A stretch of DNA of 64,000 nt, taken from Mastigias papua. Taxonomy: Eukaryota > Cnidaria > Scyphozoa > Rhizostomeae > Mastigiidae. The translations under genes were made by a program, and so were the position numbers. Where the stretch lies: assembly GCA_964019165.1 (NCBI GenBank), contig OZ025279.1, forward strand, positions 7,640,617-7,704,616, written 5' to 3'. Shown piece after piece: positions 63,516 through 64,000 of this stretch (within the stretch, counting starts at the first letter, position 1; every line of letters begins with the position of its first letter). The notes below the pieces were generated by a model. The model was not told where the DNA came from, did not search any database, and saw only the letters and a program-made list of their open reading frames with translations.

Positions 63516-64000
63516 CTATCTTATGACATCGGCGACCAGTTTATGCCACTTATTCCTGTTTTCCGTGCACTGAATTAGCTCAATCCCTGATATCCCGCTC
63601 CATTCAGCAAGTCTTTGGATAAATGTGATCCTTTGTCTCCCTCTTGCCCTTTTTCCTGCTATCTTGCCCGTGAGTATTATCTTTTCCATTCCGTCCTTTC
63701 TGATGCAATGACCAAGGAACTGTAGTTGCTGTTTCTTAATAGATTTCATCAGCTTTCTGTCAGTGTCAGCTAGAAATAGAACTTCTTCATTTGTTGTATG
63801 ACTTGTCCAACCTATCCTCAATATTCTACGTAGAAACCACATCTCTGCTGCATTTATTTTCTTCTCCATTTCTGTAGACACAGTCCATGTCTCACATCCA
63901 TATTTTAGGACCGGCAACACATAACATTCCAGCACCCTTAGTCTAGTTGGTATGGTGATCTTTGGATTGCACAATATTTGCTTTAACTTTGAAAAGGTCT
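63516..64000 (-). pseudogene. Non-LTR retrotransposon C-terminal fragment, runs off window
   Basis: The frame (63974-63516, open towards the window edge) contains VLPVLKYGCETWTVSTEMEK, MWFLRRILRIGWTSHTTNEE and a GKRARGRQR...LAEWSG block. It belongs to the same class as 20854-21366. A TTC/GAA triplet run at 63497-63512 is its probable 3' tail. The RT core, if present, lies beyond 64000. Confidence 0.8.

Larger units (their letters stand above)
63071..64000. mobile_element. Left terminus of a second hAT-like element (partner not seen)
   Basis: CAGGGGCGGATTTGGGCTG starts at 63071 and matches the ends at 33122 and 61387. No inverse copy is present before the window end, so the element either continues past 64000 or is one-ended. 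Confidence 0.4.

Overview
This is a eukaryotic, A+T-rich window from a metazoan genome. The mix points to an anthozoan cnidarian (coral or sea-anemone relative): a secreted or membrane D8C + zona pellucida gene with kilobase introns, restriction-like-endonuclease (RLE) and CR1/jockey-type non-LTR retrotransposons, a Penelope-like element (PLE) with hammerhead-type cores, many MITEs, and long (AT)n tracts. The organism is inferred from family knowledge only. No bacterial operons, CRISPR arrays or rRNA genes are visible.

Layout. 1-9640: mostly non-coding, with a small MITE, a pogo-like end beside a 0.9 kb inverted-repeat element, an (AT)n tract and a non-LTR fragment. 9645-22563: the one convincing host gene, on the + strand. 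It has a signal peptide plus D8C exon, a duplicated pair of ZP-C exons (2a/3a and 2b/3b) with identical splice phases, and a transmembrane/tail exon. All junctions were derived from phase and GT/AG sites. The introns carry retrotransposon debris and a SINE. 22564-26990: intergenic with MITE and repeat remnants. 27030-30930: a diverged tandem duplication whose two copies each carry a TATA box and a short signal-peptide exon; copy 1 has lost its GT donor and received a solo PLE terminal repeat. 32400-36900: three nested inverted-repeat structures, the innermost a Tc1/mariner-type MITE in a TA microsatellite. 36911-37881: a 5'-truncated non-LTR insertion with a poly(A) tail and an 11 bp target duplication. 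38865-42840: a decayed RLE non-LTR element carrying a PIF/Harbinger derivative. 44728-45194: a MITE with perfect 52 bp arms. 45867-48481: a 418 bp tandem repeat split by a CR1-like insertion. 49348-51185: a PLE with inverted terminal repeats, a 344-codon RT/GIY-YIG frame and an 11 bp target duplication. 51924-59137: three near-identical 2312 bp units separated and bounded by a 277 bp MITE. 59439-64000: a long-TIR element, a hAT element with a perfect 8 bp target duplication inside a retrotransposon fragment, a second hAT-like end and an RT fragment running off the window.

The most notable items are the duplicated ZP-C cassette in which only one copy has a furin-type site, the promoter/signal-exon duplication with a broken donor, the MITE-bounded tandem array, and the PLE copies with hammerhead-type cores.
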